A stretch of 64,000 bases of DNA, taken from contig CM053336.1 of NCBI GenBank assembly GCA_028583605.1, positions 29,284,350 to 29,348,349 of the forward strand, written 5' to 3'. Origin of the DNA: Dastarcus helophoroides (taxonomy: Eukaryota; Arthropoda; Insecta; Coleoptera; Bothrideridae). Below the pieces are notes generated by a model, which had not been told where the DNA came from, made no database searches, and was given only the letters and a program-made list of their open reading frames with translations. Below, piece after piece: positions 1-9,998 of this stretch (within the stretch, counting starts at the first letter, position 1; the number at the start of each line of letters is the position of its first letter). The translations under genes and the position numbers were made by a program.

Positions 1-1
1 C

Positions 2-178
2 AATACCCAAGTTTCTGGAGGTAAGCTGAAAACAAGGTTCGAAGGGCCTTATGAAGTTGTTAAGCTCCTTGATAATGAAAGGTAGTATGTGCTAAAGAGA
101 CTGAATAAAAGAGGTAATATAACAAAGACAGCTGCTCATGAACATCTAAGGACATGGCCCGAGGCAGGAGAAACTTAA
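2..178 (+). pseudogene. Ty3/gypsy integrase C-terminal fragment
   Basis: One frame reads through from position 2 to a TAA at 176-178 with a single in-frame TAG at 83-85. It encodes a GPY/F-type module (FEGPYEVVKLL) and a short basic tail ending in EHLRTWPEAGET, typical of the last residues of the pol polyprotein of Ty3/gypsy retrotransposons, where this module follows the integrase core. The rest of pol lies outside the window. The internal stop shows it is decayed. Confidence 0.7.
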
Positions 179-476
179 TACCTATTTAGAACCATTACTG
201 GTTGTTCATGTTTTATTTCGAACCTTTTACTGGTTGCCTTTATTTTAGTTTGAACCTTTACTGGTTGCACTTTACAAATCATTATTTAGAATCTTTACTG
301 GTTGTTCATGTTTTACTTTGAACCTTTTACTGGTTGCCTTTTAGTTTGAACTTTTATTAATTGTTCATGTTTTCCTTTAAACCTTTACTGGTTGTTTGAT
401 TATTTAGTTAGTATCTTTGACGGTTGCTGACTACATTATTTATGTTTGATGGAACGGACTGGTCCTTGGTTATCTT
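179..476 (+). repeat. Degenerate ~31-bp tandem repeat in retrotransposon 3' region
   Basis: Eight imperfect copies of a unit containing GAACCTTTACTGGTTG, alternating with GTTCATGTTTT- and CCTTTTAGTTT-type spacers, follow the integrase stop directly. A ninth related copy (GAACCTCTTCTCTGTTGG followed by TTTTACATGTTTATT) lies at about 6180-6215, beyond the Penelope-like insertions, so the array was probably split by them. No coding potential seen. Confidence 0.7.
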
Positions 477-2143
477 CAAAAATTGAAACACAGAACTTGT
501 CCCCTGAAACCAAGAAAAATTAAAAAACACAACAAAGGTTGCTCTAACGCGTTTCGACAGCCAAGCTGTCATCTTCAGAGAGAAACTAACATTTAATCTT
601 AAAATTAACCCTTATATACTAAGAATATTCACTTCGTGCGTGATCGGCCGCACCCGAACGCGCATCCAATCATACACGTCGTTGTGTCACAATTTCTTAT
701 CTATCAACCTTAACTATTTTTAACAGGGATGAATGGCCTAAAGGTCCAGCGCAACCATTCATAAGGTTGTTTCCAGCCTTATGGATGGCCAAGCTCTCAC
801 ATGCATCCAACATATAATTCCTATTAACTACTCTTAACAATTTAATATCATTATCTATCCTATGATCTAATTCAAAAGCATGTCGAGCCACACTTGACTT
901 CTCAGTTCTTCCGTACCTCAAATGAGCCAAATGTTCTTTGAGTCGGATTTTAAGAGATCGTCTAGTTTGTCCAACATACTTTTGAGGACAATCCCTACAT
1001 GAAATTTGGTAAATACCAGACTTATCTGTTTGCTCTACTTTATCCTTTAAACTACCTAAAAGCGAATTTAATTTTCCATTAGAAGTATAAATAACCCGAA
1101 AACCCTTACTTCGTAAAATTCCACCCAAACCCTGCGTGAGCGAGGGTTCAAATGGAAGTGAGACGAATTTAAAGTTTTTGTTTTCATCAGCTCGGAAAGT
1201 TGTAGTATTCACCAATTCACATTTAAATTTTTTCTTATTAATAATTTTATAAATAATATTTGGATCGAATCCATTAACTTCAGCTATATGTTTTATTGTC
1301 TTTAACTCCTTTCTGAATCTTTCCCTACTAAGAGAAAGACTCAGAAGGCGATGGGCAAGGAAGTTGAAGCTTGCCATTTTGTGCTGTATGCAATGGTTAG
1401 AATCGGAAGTTATATAGCGGAAGGTACTGGAATCTTTCCTATATACATCAAATTCTAATCTATTTTTATTCCTAATAACTAAAGTGTCTAAAAATGGTAA
1501 AGCGGCTTCTTTCTCTAATTCTACAGTGAATTTAATTGTTGGAAAACGTGAATTTAAAACATCAATGAAATTATCTAAATTTTGATTTTTTGTGTCAAAA
1601 ATAGCAAAAATATCATCTACATATCTAATCCATACCCTAGGAAACAAACTACATTCATTTTTAAGACGACTTTCAAAAACACCCATGAAGAGCTCAGCCA
1701 TGAAAGGTGACAAAGGATTTCCCATGGCTGCTCCCTCAAGTTGTTCATAAAATTCGTTATTAATTTGGAAATAATTTTGATCCATACATGTTTTCGTTAA
1801 TGAAATATATTCGTCAATAATTTTGCCTGAAAGGTTATTAGATTCCAACAGATCTCGAAGGTATAATAAAGTTTGAAAAGGGAAAGAGTGAAGAAACATC
1901 AAAAGAAACCAGCATTTCACCCTCCAACAACTCTTAATTCTGAATTTTCTGTACAAACTCTTGGGAATTCTTGACTGACAAACTGAGTTGCTGGAATTCT
2001 AATCTGCTGAATTCTTTTACTAGCCATTTTGATAAATTATAGGTCGGTGCTCCAATAGCTGACACAATTGGTCTCACCGCCTTTCCAGGTTTATGTATTT
2101 TTGGGAGACAATATAACTTAGGTACGGTGGGGTTAGATACATG
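477..2143 (-). mobile_element. Penelope-like element, 5'-truncated inverted copy
   Basis: The reverse complement of this block is nearly identical to 2928-3637 plus 5203-6125 of the adjacent + strand copy. The two copies meet head to head at about 2143/2144, where the match to the + copy stops. It holds the RT core, the GIY-YIG domain and the 3' end. Relative to the + copy it has an 11-nt deletion near 1877, which shifts the frame in the RT. It also carries about 40 bp of extra 3' tail (477-517) that is absent from the + copy but present at 29.52 kb. Partial inverted copies abutting a longer copy are a known habit of Penelope-like elements. Confidence 0.85.
697..1956 (-). pseudogene. Penelope-like RT (C-terminal half) plus GIY-YIG endonuclease
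   Basis: The 419-residue frame has RT motifs GNPLSPFMAELFMG and RYVDDIFAIF (about residues 80 and 112), then a GIY-YIG nuclease from about residue 313: GIYQISC, the CRDCP cysteine pair, YVGQTRRSLKIRLKEH, and the conserved His and Glu further on. RT plus a C-terminal GIY-YIG domain is diagnostic of Penelope-like elements, in which the nuclease nicks the target for primed reverse transcription. The first ~25 residues are a frameshift artefact of the 11-nt deletion. The fingers region continues in another frame to 2143. Non-autonomous relic. Confidence 0.88.
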
Positions 2144-3637
2144 GTTTTCAACATTAGTTTACCTGTTAATTGTCCAGTGGCGAACGAAGTTACGCACACC
2201 GCTAAACAAAAATGGCTTGATTTGGAACTAGATCGTCAGTACAGTAAACGAAGTAAGCTTGAGTTGCAATCTTATGGACTTTACTTAGAATTAACCAGTA
2301 ATTTAAGTGAATATGAATTTGTAGAATTTTGTGAATTTCAGAGGAAAATGTTCTGTACAATCTCTGAGAAGGTTAGACAAAAGTCGAACATTCTCAAGAA
2401 GAAATTATTCAAATTAGGTGCCCTTAAAGAACATTCTTCTCAGAAAAATAATAATATTAATATTGTAGAAAACCTCTCTTCGCAGGATTTTGACAAAGCT
2501 GAATTAAGCCTTTTGAATAAAGGGCTTAATTACGCTCTGCCATCCTCCCGCACTGGTTTGGAAGATGTTGTCGTGTCCATTGAGAGCTCCTTGAGTTCCA
2601 TGGCGGACGACACTAAAAACTATGTGAGGGAGGCTTGCAGACAAAAGCTCTCTAGAAATTTAAAAAACGTAAAACCATCACACGTAACGAACAGACATAT
2701 TGTCAAAAGACTACGAGAGAAAGATTGTTTTTATGTAAAGGCAGACAAAGGTAATAAGGTTGTGATTCTAGATAAAAAGGACTATTACGAACGAGTTGAC
2801 ACACTCATTAGTAATGGCCCATATCAAAAATTAAAGAAGAATCCTTTGAGTAAAATGTTAAGCGGGCTGAAAAAAGTGCTCGACAAAAGTAACAACCTTA
2901 TTACTCCAATTTTAAAAAGATCCCTTCATGTATCTAACCCCACCGTACCTAAGTTATATTGTCTCCCAAAAATACATAAACCTGGAAAGGCGGTGAGACC
3001 AATTGTGTCAGCTATTGGAGCACCGACCTATAATTTATCAAAATGGCTAGTAAAAGAATTCAGCAAATTAGAATTCCAGCAACTCAGTTTGTCAGTCAAA
3101 AATTCCCAAGAGTTTGTACAGAAAATTCAGAATGAAGAGTTGTTGGAAGGTGAAATGCTGGTTTCTTTTGATGTTTCTTCCCTCTTTCCCAGTGTACCCA
3201 TACCTCAAACTTTATTATACCTTCGAGATCTGTTGGAATCTAATAACCTTTCAGGCAAAATTATTGACGAATATATTTCATTAACGAAAATATGTATGGA
3301 TCAAAATTATTTCCAAATTAATAACGAATTTTATGAACAACTTGAGGGAGCAGCCATGGGAAATCCTTTGTCACCTTTCATGGCTGAGCTCTTCATGGGT
3401 GTGTTTGAAAGTCGTCTTAAAAATGAATGTAGTTTGTTTCCTAGGGTATGGATTAGATATGTAGATGATATTTTTGCTATTTTCGACACAAAAAATCAAA
3501 ATTTAGATAATTTCATTGATGTTTTAAATTCACGTTTTCCAACAATTAAATTCACTGTAGAATTAGAGAAAGAAGCCGCTTTACCATTTTTAGACATTTT
3601 AGTTATTAGGAATAAAAATAGATTAGAATTTGATGTA
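2141..3637 (+). pseudogene. Penelope-like RT, N-terminal and core part (insertionally disrupted)
   Basis: 499 codons precede the Tc1 insertion. The N-terminal 180 residues are helical and basic. RT motifs follow: KADKGNKVVILDKKDY, LPKIHKP with VRPIVSAIG (fingers), LVSFDVSSLFPSVP (motif A), EGAAMGNPLSPFMAELFMG (motif B) and RYVDDIFAIF with the catalytic YVDD at residues 440-443. The ATG at 2141 straddles the junction with the inverted copy, so this start is doubtful. The frame runs a few codons into the transposon and stops at 3643. No other lesion was seen, so this copy was probably coding-competent before the insertion. Confidence 0.87.
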
Positions 3638-3837
3638 CAGTAGCGCTCAAAAGTATTTTGACAAATACATTCAATGATTTAATTAAAAATATATATAAAA
3701 CACAATAATCATTTATTTATTTATTCAACAGCTTTCAACCAATCTACAGAATAGTGTCAAAATAATCTTTGTTCGTAACAATAGAAAGTTTAATTTTTGA
3801 AATATTAGAAAAATGACGGCTCAAAAATATTTTGACA
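3638..3837. repeat. Left IR/DR arm of the Tc1 element
   Basis: Outer repeat 3638-3664, inner degenerate repeat 3815-3837 (ACGGCTCAAAAATATTTTGAC). The inner repeat starts 177 bp from the end. Such paired sites are transposase-binding sites in IR/DR Tc1 families. Confidence 0.8.
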
Positions 3838-3892
3838 TTGTTAAAAAAAAAACAAATTCAACTCATAATTATTATTTATGACAGTAAATATA

Positions 3893-4915
3893 TCAGTATT
3901 TAGTAGCATATCCCTTGGCCTTTATGACAGCCTCACAGCGCGCTGGCATTGAGTCAATTAATTTTTGTAATCGTTCGATTGGAATTTTATCCCACTCATT
4001 TTTCAAAGCTTCAAAGAAAGCATTTTTATTTGAATAATTTTGGGCTTTTATTCTACGTTTTAATTCTTCCCAGAGATGCTCTATCGGATTCAAGTCGGGA
4101 CTTTGACTTGGCCACTTGAGAACTTTGACTCTTTCACGATTTAATAAGTTCCTAATATGCTGTGATCTGTGTTTGGGATCATTGTCTTGTTGAAAATACC
4201 ACTTAGCTGGCATGTGATGTTTTGCAAATGGTAGCATCTGAGACTTTAATATACTTGCATACATAAACCGATCCATTTTTCCTTCTATTCGAACTAAGGG
4301 TCCAACTCCAGACCGTGAAAAACATCCCCAAACCATCACACTACCACCTCCATGTTTAACTGTAGGTATTTGATACCGATAATCATATTTTTTGTTTACT
4401 GGACGCCGAATGTACTTGATACCATCAGATGACATTAAATTAAATTTACTCTCATCACTCCACAAAACTTTAGACCACTGTGAACTTGACCACGAGATAT
4501 ACCGTTTCGCAAACTCAAGACGGGACTTCCTGTTTTTCTTAGATATTAAAGGTTTTTTAGCCGGTCTTCGGCCATGTAATCCTAAAACCTTTAAGCGTCG
4601 TTTAACAGTAGAAACATGAATGTCTACGTTGTATTTTTCTTTTAATTCATTTCTTATCATTACAGCAGACATCCGGATATCACTTGCTGATAACTTTTTT
4701 ATAATATGATCCACGTAAGAAGAAGTTTTTCTTGGACGACCCGTTCGAGGCTTATTTTCGACAGTTTTCCGTTTGTTATAGACTTTATTCCAGCAGTTAA
4801 CTAGCTGTCGAGACACTTTAAACATACGAGCAACTTCTATTTGTTTAAATCCTTGTTTTAATGCATTTATTACAGCTTCTTTAAAGTCACAAGAATATTC
4901 CTTACACTTAGGCAT
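3893..4915 (-). CDS. Tc1-type DD34E transposase, full length
   Basis: A 340-residue frame with no stop or frameshift, the usual Tc1 length. It has an N-terminal helix-turn-helix (residues 6-45), a GRPRK motif (59-63), a second HTH up to about residue 112, a basic stretch around 118-130 (RRPAKKPLISKKNRK), and a DDE core: D154 in WSDESKF, D244 in FQQDNDPKH and E279 in SPDLNPIEHLWEE. There are 34 residues between the last two, so DD34E. Transposases of this family bind the terminal repeats and cut and paste into TA. Start chosen at MPKCKEYSCDFKEAV, which matches family N-termini. The intact frame and intact ends make it a candidate for recent or current activity. Confidence 0.95.
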   Translation of the reverse strand: MPKCKEYSCDFKEAVINALKQGFKQIEVARMFKVSRQLVNCWNKVYNKRKTVENKPRTGRPRKTSSYVDHIIKKLSASDIRMSAVMIRNELKEKYNVDIHVSTVKRRLKVLGLHGRRPAKKPLISKKNRKSRLEFAKRYISWSSSQWSKVLWSDESKFNLMSSDGIKYIRRPVNKKYDYRYQIPTVKHGGGSVMVWGCFSRSGVGPLVRIEGKMDRFMYASILKSQMLPFAKHHMPAKWYFQQDNDPKHRSQHIRNLLNRERVKVLKWPSQSPDLNPIEHLWEELKRRIKAQNYSNKNAFFEALKNEWDKIPIERLQKLIDSMPARCEAVIKAKGYATKY

Positions 4916-5000
4916 ATTGAAGTAATCACAATAAGTAAATATACGTCGAAAGAAAAATTATGGAACAAGTGATCTGCGAGAGTTCGTCAACTCAAATGCG

Positions 5001-5200
5001 TGTCAAAATACTTTTGAGCGCGCCGTAAGTCAAGTTTGTTCGGCGGCGCGGTGTGTAAACAAACAAGTCGTAACTTGATACGCTTAAAGACTCGCAGTTA
5101 CACTGCTCCACATTCTACTCAATACATTTTTCCGATAGGCTTTTATTTCAAAGAAATATCAAAAAAAATTATGTTGTCAAAATACTTTTGAGCGCTACTG
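5001..5200. repeat. Right IR/DR arm of the Tc1 element
   Basis: Inner repeat 5001-5027 (in reverse: ACGGCGCGCTCAAAAGTA) and outer repeat 5174-5200. The inner repeat starts 173 bp from the end, matching the left arm in spacing. The inner right repeat is closer to the outer repeat than the inner left one is. Confidence 0.8.
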
Positions 5201-5202
5201 TA

Positions 5203-5949
5203 TATAGGAAAGATTCCAGTACCTTCCGCTATATAACTTCCGATTCTAACCATTGCATACAGCACAAAATGGCAAGCTTCAACTTCCTTGCCCATCGCCT
5301 TCTGAGTCTTCCTCTTAGTAGGGAAAGATTCAGAAAGGAGTTAAAGACAATAAAACATATAGCTGAAGTTAATGGATTCGATCCAAATATTATTTATAAA
5401 ATTATTAATAAGAAAAAATTTAAATGTGAATTGGTGAATACTACAACTTTCCGAGCTGATGAAAACAAAAACTTTAAATTCGTCTCACTTCCATTTGAAC
5501 CCTCGCTCACGCAGGGTTTGGGTGGAATTTTACGAAGTAAGGGTTTTCGGGTTATTTATACTTCTAATGGAAAATTAAATTCGCTTTTAGGTAGTTTAAA
5601 GGATAAAGTAGAGCAAACAGATAAGTCTGGTATTTACCAAATTTCATGTAGGGATTGTCCTCAAAAGTATGTTGGACAAACTAGACGATCTCTTAAAATC
5701 CGACTCAAAGAACATTTGGCTCATTTGAGGTACGGAAGAACTGAGAAGTCAAGTGTGGCTCGACATGCTTTTGAATTAGATCATAGGATAGATAATGATA
5801 TTAAATTGTTAAGAGTAGTTAATAGGAATTATATGTTGGATGCATGTGAGAGCTTGGCCATCCATAAGGCTGGAAACAACCTTATGAATGGTTGCGCTGG
5901 ACCTTTAGGCCATTCATCCCTGTTAAAAATAGTTAAGGTTGATAGATAA
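5203..5949 (+). pseudogene. Penelope-like RT C-terminus plus GIY-YIG endonuclease (3' part of split gene)
   Basis: 249 codons from YRKDSSTF to the TAG at 5947-5949, in phase with the block ending at 3637. It contains the RT thumb, the GIYQISC/YVGQTRRSLKIRLKEH GIY-YIG nuclease and its Cys pair, and ends LKIVKVDR. It is almost identical to the - strand copy at 697-1450. It is separated from its start by the Tc1 element and is therefore not expressible as a whole protein. Confidence 0.87.
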
Positions 5950-6125
5950 GAAATTGTGACACAACGACGTGTATGATTGGATGCGCGTTCGGGTGCGGCC
6001 GATCACGCACGAAGTGAATATTCTTAGTATATAAGGGTTAATTTTAAGATTAAATGTTAGTTTCTCTCTGAAGATGACAGCTTGGCTGTCGAAACGCGTT
6101 AGAGCAACCTTTGTTGTGTTTTTTA

Positions 6126-7348
6126 ATTTTACATTATTTAGATTAAGACCCTTACTTGTTAGCAATGTTAGTAATTAATTTGAACCTCTTCTCTGTTGGT
6201 TTTACATGTTTATTCTTTGTGCAGGGGCCCACATTTACAGGATGGCCTTGTAATATTATTTCATCATATAGGCTATGGGTGATGTCACCATTGCGGGAAA
6301 TGCCGCGGTAATAAATTGTACTTTTTTATCACTAACATAAACAATCTTTGGTTCGGCATCTGATTGCCTGTAATCTGATATTATTTGTGAAAAAGGTTTG
6401 TTGAAATAAAATGCTTAATGCATAAGGAAGATAAGTGTTTTCTTTAGCGATAGAATTTCTCTTACTGTGAACTGTTTTTAAAAGTTAATACAGATTTGGT
6501 CGTCGAAACGACACGAACAATTTTAATGTAAACGTTAATTTTTGAATTCAACTGATTAAAGTGCACATTCCAGGGATACAGCGTTTTATTTTGACGTAAC
6601 GATAACATATATATGTCGGAGACGTTTCAGGTGGCTGCGTGGATGTTTCGATTCTCGCACGTTTACGGGGTGACACTTTTGATTTACCACTCATAATTGC
6701 ACAATTTATTGTTGTTGGCACAAATAACAAACTTAACTTAACTTAAAATGGTCTATAATAACCTAAATGAGAATTGTCAATAATGTAATCGGTAACTCTT
6801 AGAATTAATCGATAGAGCTCGGCAGTCCGCAACCCGCACACCGCGTATCGATCTACCCCGTCTCGATCGTCACCGCAATCTGTCTCCTCAAACGCTGTGC
6901 TGGTCTCGTTCCGCCCGCCAAGGGAAAAGGTCCCTGGGTGCTCCAGATTCGTTAATTCTCTAAGACCAGTGGCGTATCCGCCGACATATATTTGTAATCA
7001 GAATGAGTGAAGGAAGTCAAATCTTCAAAAATTACAGGGTGTTTATTTGAAAAGTAGAACTTTTTTGTGTAGCCTACATGTTTACAACGCTACTGCCAAT
7101 TCATTTGCAGGAGTGAAGTCTACATGAAAAACCGTAAAAGATAATTATTTGAATCTATCAAAGATTAAGATAAAAATAGGGGCTATTCATTAATAAAACT
7201 AACCCTATACGTAATTGATTTTCATTTTAGTACAACCGCTGTAACTTGTAATCATGAGCAAAACGATTATGATGAAAATTATGCTGCATCAAACTAATAA
7301 ATGGTTTTTGTTCATAAATATAAAAAAAATATTTCATTATTTATGCAG
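6126..7348. other. Non-coding: retrotransposon flank and unassigned DNA
   Basis: 6126-6240 carries the ninth copy of the 5' tandem unit, so it probably continues the invaded gypsy element. 6240-6560 shows nothing recognisable. A 60-codon - strand frame (6548-6730) contains MSGKSKVSPRKRARIE, a basic N-terminus-like string I cannot assign. 6820-6970 is a GC-rich patch of unknown origin. ACCAGTGGCGTATCCGCC at about 6964 resembles a hAT terminus. 7254-7348 precedes a 3' splice-like TTTATGCAG at the start of the P-type transposase. Confidence 0.4.
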
Positions 7349-9489
7349 GGTACAAACGGATGTAAAGATGCATGAAATAGAGTTTGAGATGACAAAACTT
7401 CGAGAGCAATTAAATAACAGTAAAAAGGAGTTGCGTGAAACAATGTTGGCCATGGAAAAGGTGTTTTCACAAAATCAAATTACATAATTAAAAAGTTCTA
7501 ATAAGCGCATGAGGTGGGCTACCTCTGAAGTATCAAATGCTGTTGTATTATACTCCGCTGGACCTACAGCATATAGATTAATGTTGAAAAAAGGTTATCC
7601 ATATCCGGCTGTAACCACATTAAGAGCCTGGCTTAGAAAAATCAAAATTCAACCAGGCATCCTAAGGAATATTTTTAACCTGGTTGATTCTTCCAATTTC
7701 ACTAAGACAGACAGGATTTGTACTGTATTATTCGATGAAATGAAATTGAGAAAAGAATATATGTACGACCGAGCAGAAGATGAGACTTTGAAGCCATTCT
7801 CTTATGTTCAGGTAGCGATGTTGACTGGAATATTTAGGTCATGGAAGCAGCCGATCTTTTATGATTATGACACCACCTGAACTTTTTTTGGATATGGTTA
7901 AATTTGTAGAGAAAGCTGGTAAAATATTACTTAAGACACTATGTATTTAAAATTATGTATGTTTTTTTATAAGGTTTCCACGTGGTTGCTGTCACATGAG
8001 TTTTAGGAGGAGGTAACAGGGGATTTTTCAATAAGCTTGGAATCATATATTCCAAGTCATATTTCGCTAATCCCGTAAATAATAAAAATATTTATGTTTT
8101 TGCCGAGGTACCGCACTTAATAAAACTCATTCGAAATCATTTTGTTGATGAAGGGTTCATTATTAACGAAAAAGAAATTAATAAATCTATCGTAGAGACA
8201 GTACTTGATGCCACAGCTGCTGCTGCTTCAGATTTAAGTATTACACATAAACTGGCAAAAGAAATGCTTAACGTTACTGGAACGCAAAGACAAAGAGTTA
8301 AATTTGCAACAAAGCTCTTTTCGCACACAGTATCGAAAGCTATCAGTAGATGTGGCACTCTGAGCTATCTTCCTCCTATTTCCAATTGGATGGAGTGTTC
8401 TGAATTTTTTAAATTGGTTAGTAAAAATAAATTTGTTAGTCGTATATTTCATGTACATATTGACGATTTCAGGTAAATGATTGGTTCCATATTTTTAATG
8501 TTAGCGTTCCTTCAAGTGATGCCAGAACAAGAAATAGAGCATATGGTTTATCGATGGAGGACAAAATCAAATTATAGACCAAATGACCCAACTGATACTA
8601 AATCTTAGAGTGAAAAGAAGAAAAACATTACTTCCATTTCAAACAGGGGAGTTATTTATTACATTTAAATAATGAAATATTGTATGGCTCAATAAATTAC
8701 AAATTACAGGTATTCTGATATCAAACCATTCCGTCCAATTACTGTTTCCAGACCTGCAACGCAAATTTGGGGCACAATTCATTTTGACAAGGCGCCTGAA
8801 CCAGGACGTTCTTGAAAACTTTTTTGGAGTTATTAATTAGGGCAAAGGGTGGACTATATGATCATCCAAATGCCCTCGAATTCAAGTATCGCCTACGTTC
8901 ATACATTTTCGGTTAAAATGAGGGTGCATATTCAGATTTTTCCAATGTGGAAGTCGATAACACTCCAGATTTACCGCTTACCGGTAAAATGGTTCAAAAA
9001 TTTGTTGTAAAAAATGCCCCATTTATTGTAAATGGCACTGAAGGAACAAGCAGTAACATAGAGCAATGCAGTAAAGACGAAGGTTGTAACCTCGAAGAAC
9101 TGCATGAACTTGCACATGATGGTTCGGAAAACTTGGCTGGCTTTATATGTTACAAATTGAAGGACTCCAGCATTGAATCCTCAAAAAACACTTTCACTTA
9201 CACCTGGGTTGACCACTTAAGTGAAGGTGGTTTACATAAACCATCCAACGACTTTCTATTTAAACTGCAACAACTGGAGAGCATTTTTTTTCTAGAAAAT
9301 GGAGAATTGATTAGATTAAAAAAAAAATATTTGGAAACTCTCATCTTAAAAAGTTCAACAGTTGACTGCCCTATAAAAGCTAAGACTTTATTTCTTAGGT
9401 CTCGACTGTATTTCAGAATAAAAAAATTAAATCAGTCTATAAGAAAACTTACACCAGGAAAAAGAAAAATACTTAAAATTGCTACGTAA
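7349..9489 (+). pseudogene. P-element/THAP9-type transposase, decayed
   Basis: Family landmarks appear in order but in changing frames. A coiled coil (7349-7487) ends KVFSQNQIT. Then LYSAGPTAYRLMLKKGYPYP, TLRAWL, PGILRN, CTVLFDEMKL and GIFRSWKQPIFYDYD (7509-7880). Next come VFAEVPHLIKLIRNHF and TGTQRQRVKFATKLFSHT (8098-8330), LTRRLNQDVLENFFGVI (about 8795-8845), YDHPNALEFKYRLRSYI, and a C-terminal block LAGFICYKL...WVDHLSEGGLHKPS (8947-9489) ending KLTPGKRKILKIAT. This is the order of P-element and THAP9 transposases. The N-terminal THAP zinc finger was not found. At least four stops or frameshifts make it non-functional. The GTG at 8947 is only a frame boundary, not a start. Confidence 0.85.
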
Positions 9490-9998
9490 AATTTTTTTCA
9501 TTTATATTTTTGGTTGCTACAGTAGCAATATTGATAATAATCGGTCAAATAATAATAAATAGTATTTTAGAAATTAACCGAGTAAATATAAAGATACAGA
9601 GAGAAAAAATTTGTATTTTGCATTCAACTATAAAAGATATTTTTTTTCCAAAGTAAATATACAAAAAGTATTGATACCGGAGCGAAGTAAATATATTTTC
9701 AATTTTCCCGCTTTTGACGACGCTCGCGGCGTCAAAGCGCTGGGCACCCCTAATGAGTGAATTGTGATTCACTCGAGTCCCTCGGGAGTAAAATCAGTTC
9801 CCTTTCTGCTGTCGGAGTCGTCACCAGTACTCCATCAGCGCAAGATTTCTCCAACCGTTGAGAATCTTCAGCCGCCCAATTCCCATTACGACCTTTTGCC
9901 CATTTGCCTAGCGCTTTGATCGCAAATTTTCTACCGACGCCGACGTACGACATTGATAGTGCATGGTTGCGACCCCAACTTAAAAACCTAAGTCTTTT
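8501..9998 (+). repeat. Tandem duplication, unit 1 (P-element 3' half plus flank)
   Basis: The block from TTAGCGTTCCTTCAAGTGATGCC to AACCTAAGTCTTTT is repeated immediately downstream with about 1.5-kb spacing. It covers the C-terminal third of the transposase, 3' non-coding DNA, and a GC-richer region containing a palindrome (GAGTGAATTGTGATTCACTC, about 9755-9774). Confidence 0.9.

Larger units (their letters stand above)
3638..5200 (-). mobile_element. Intact Tc1-type transposon with IR/DR ends
   Basis: It begins and ends with the same 27-bp terminal repeat (3638-3664 and 5174-5200, starting CAGTAGCGCTCAAAAG) and is flanked by TA at 3636-3637 and 5201-5202. A second, inner repeat lies about 175 bp inside each end (3815-3837 and 5001-5027; core GCTCAAAAnTATTTTGAC), giving an inverted-repeat/direct-repeat layout like that of several Tc1 families. 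The 1563-bp body holds one full transposase frame. The empty site is preserved in the inverted Penelope copy at about 1440-1455. Confidence 0.95.
2144..6125 (+). mobile_element. Penelope-like element, + copy, split by a Tc1 element
   Basis: Two coding blocks (2141-3637 and 5203-5949) are separated by the Tc1-type insertion at 3638-5200. Without the insertion and one TA, the frame runs uninterrupted for 748 codons, exactly as the - strand copy reads across the same place. The element ends near 6125 after a 3' UTR containing GACAGCTTGGCTGTCG, a short hairpin. Its 5' end is the head-to-head junction, so the true N-terminus may be missing. Confidence 0.85.

Noticed and set aside
4392..4619. 75-codon + strand frame inside the Tc1 element
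   Set aside because: Shadow of the transposase on the other strand.
6548..6730. 60-codon - frame with MSGKSKVSPRKRARIE
   Set aside because: Protein-like start but too short and unmatched; noted under the region only.
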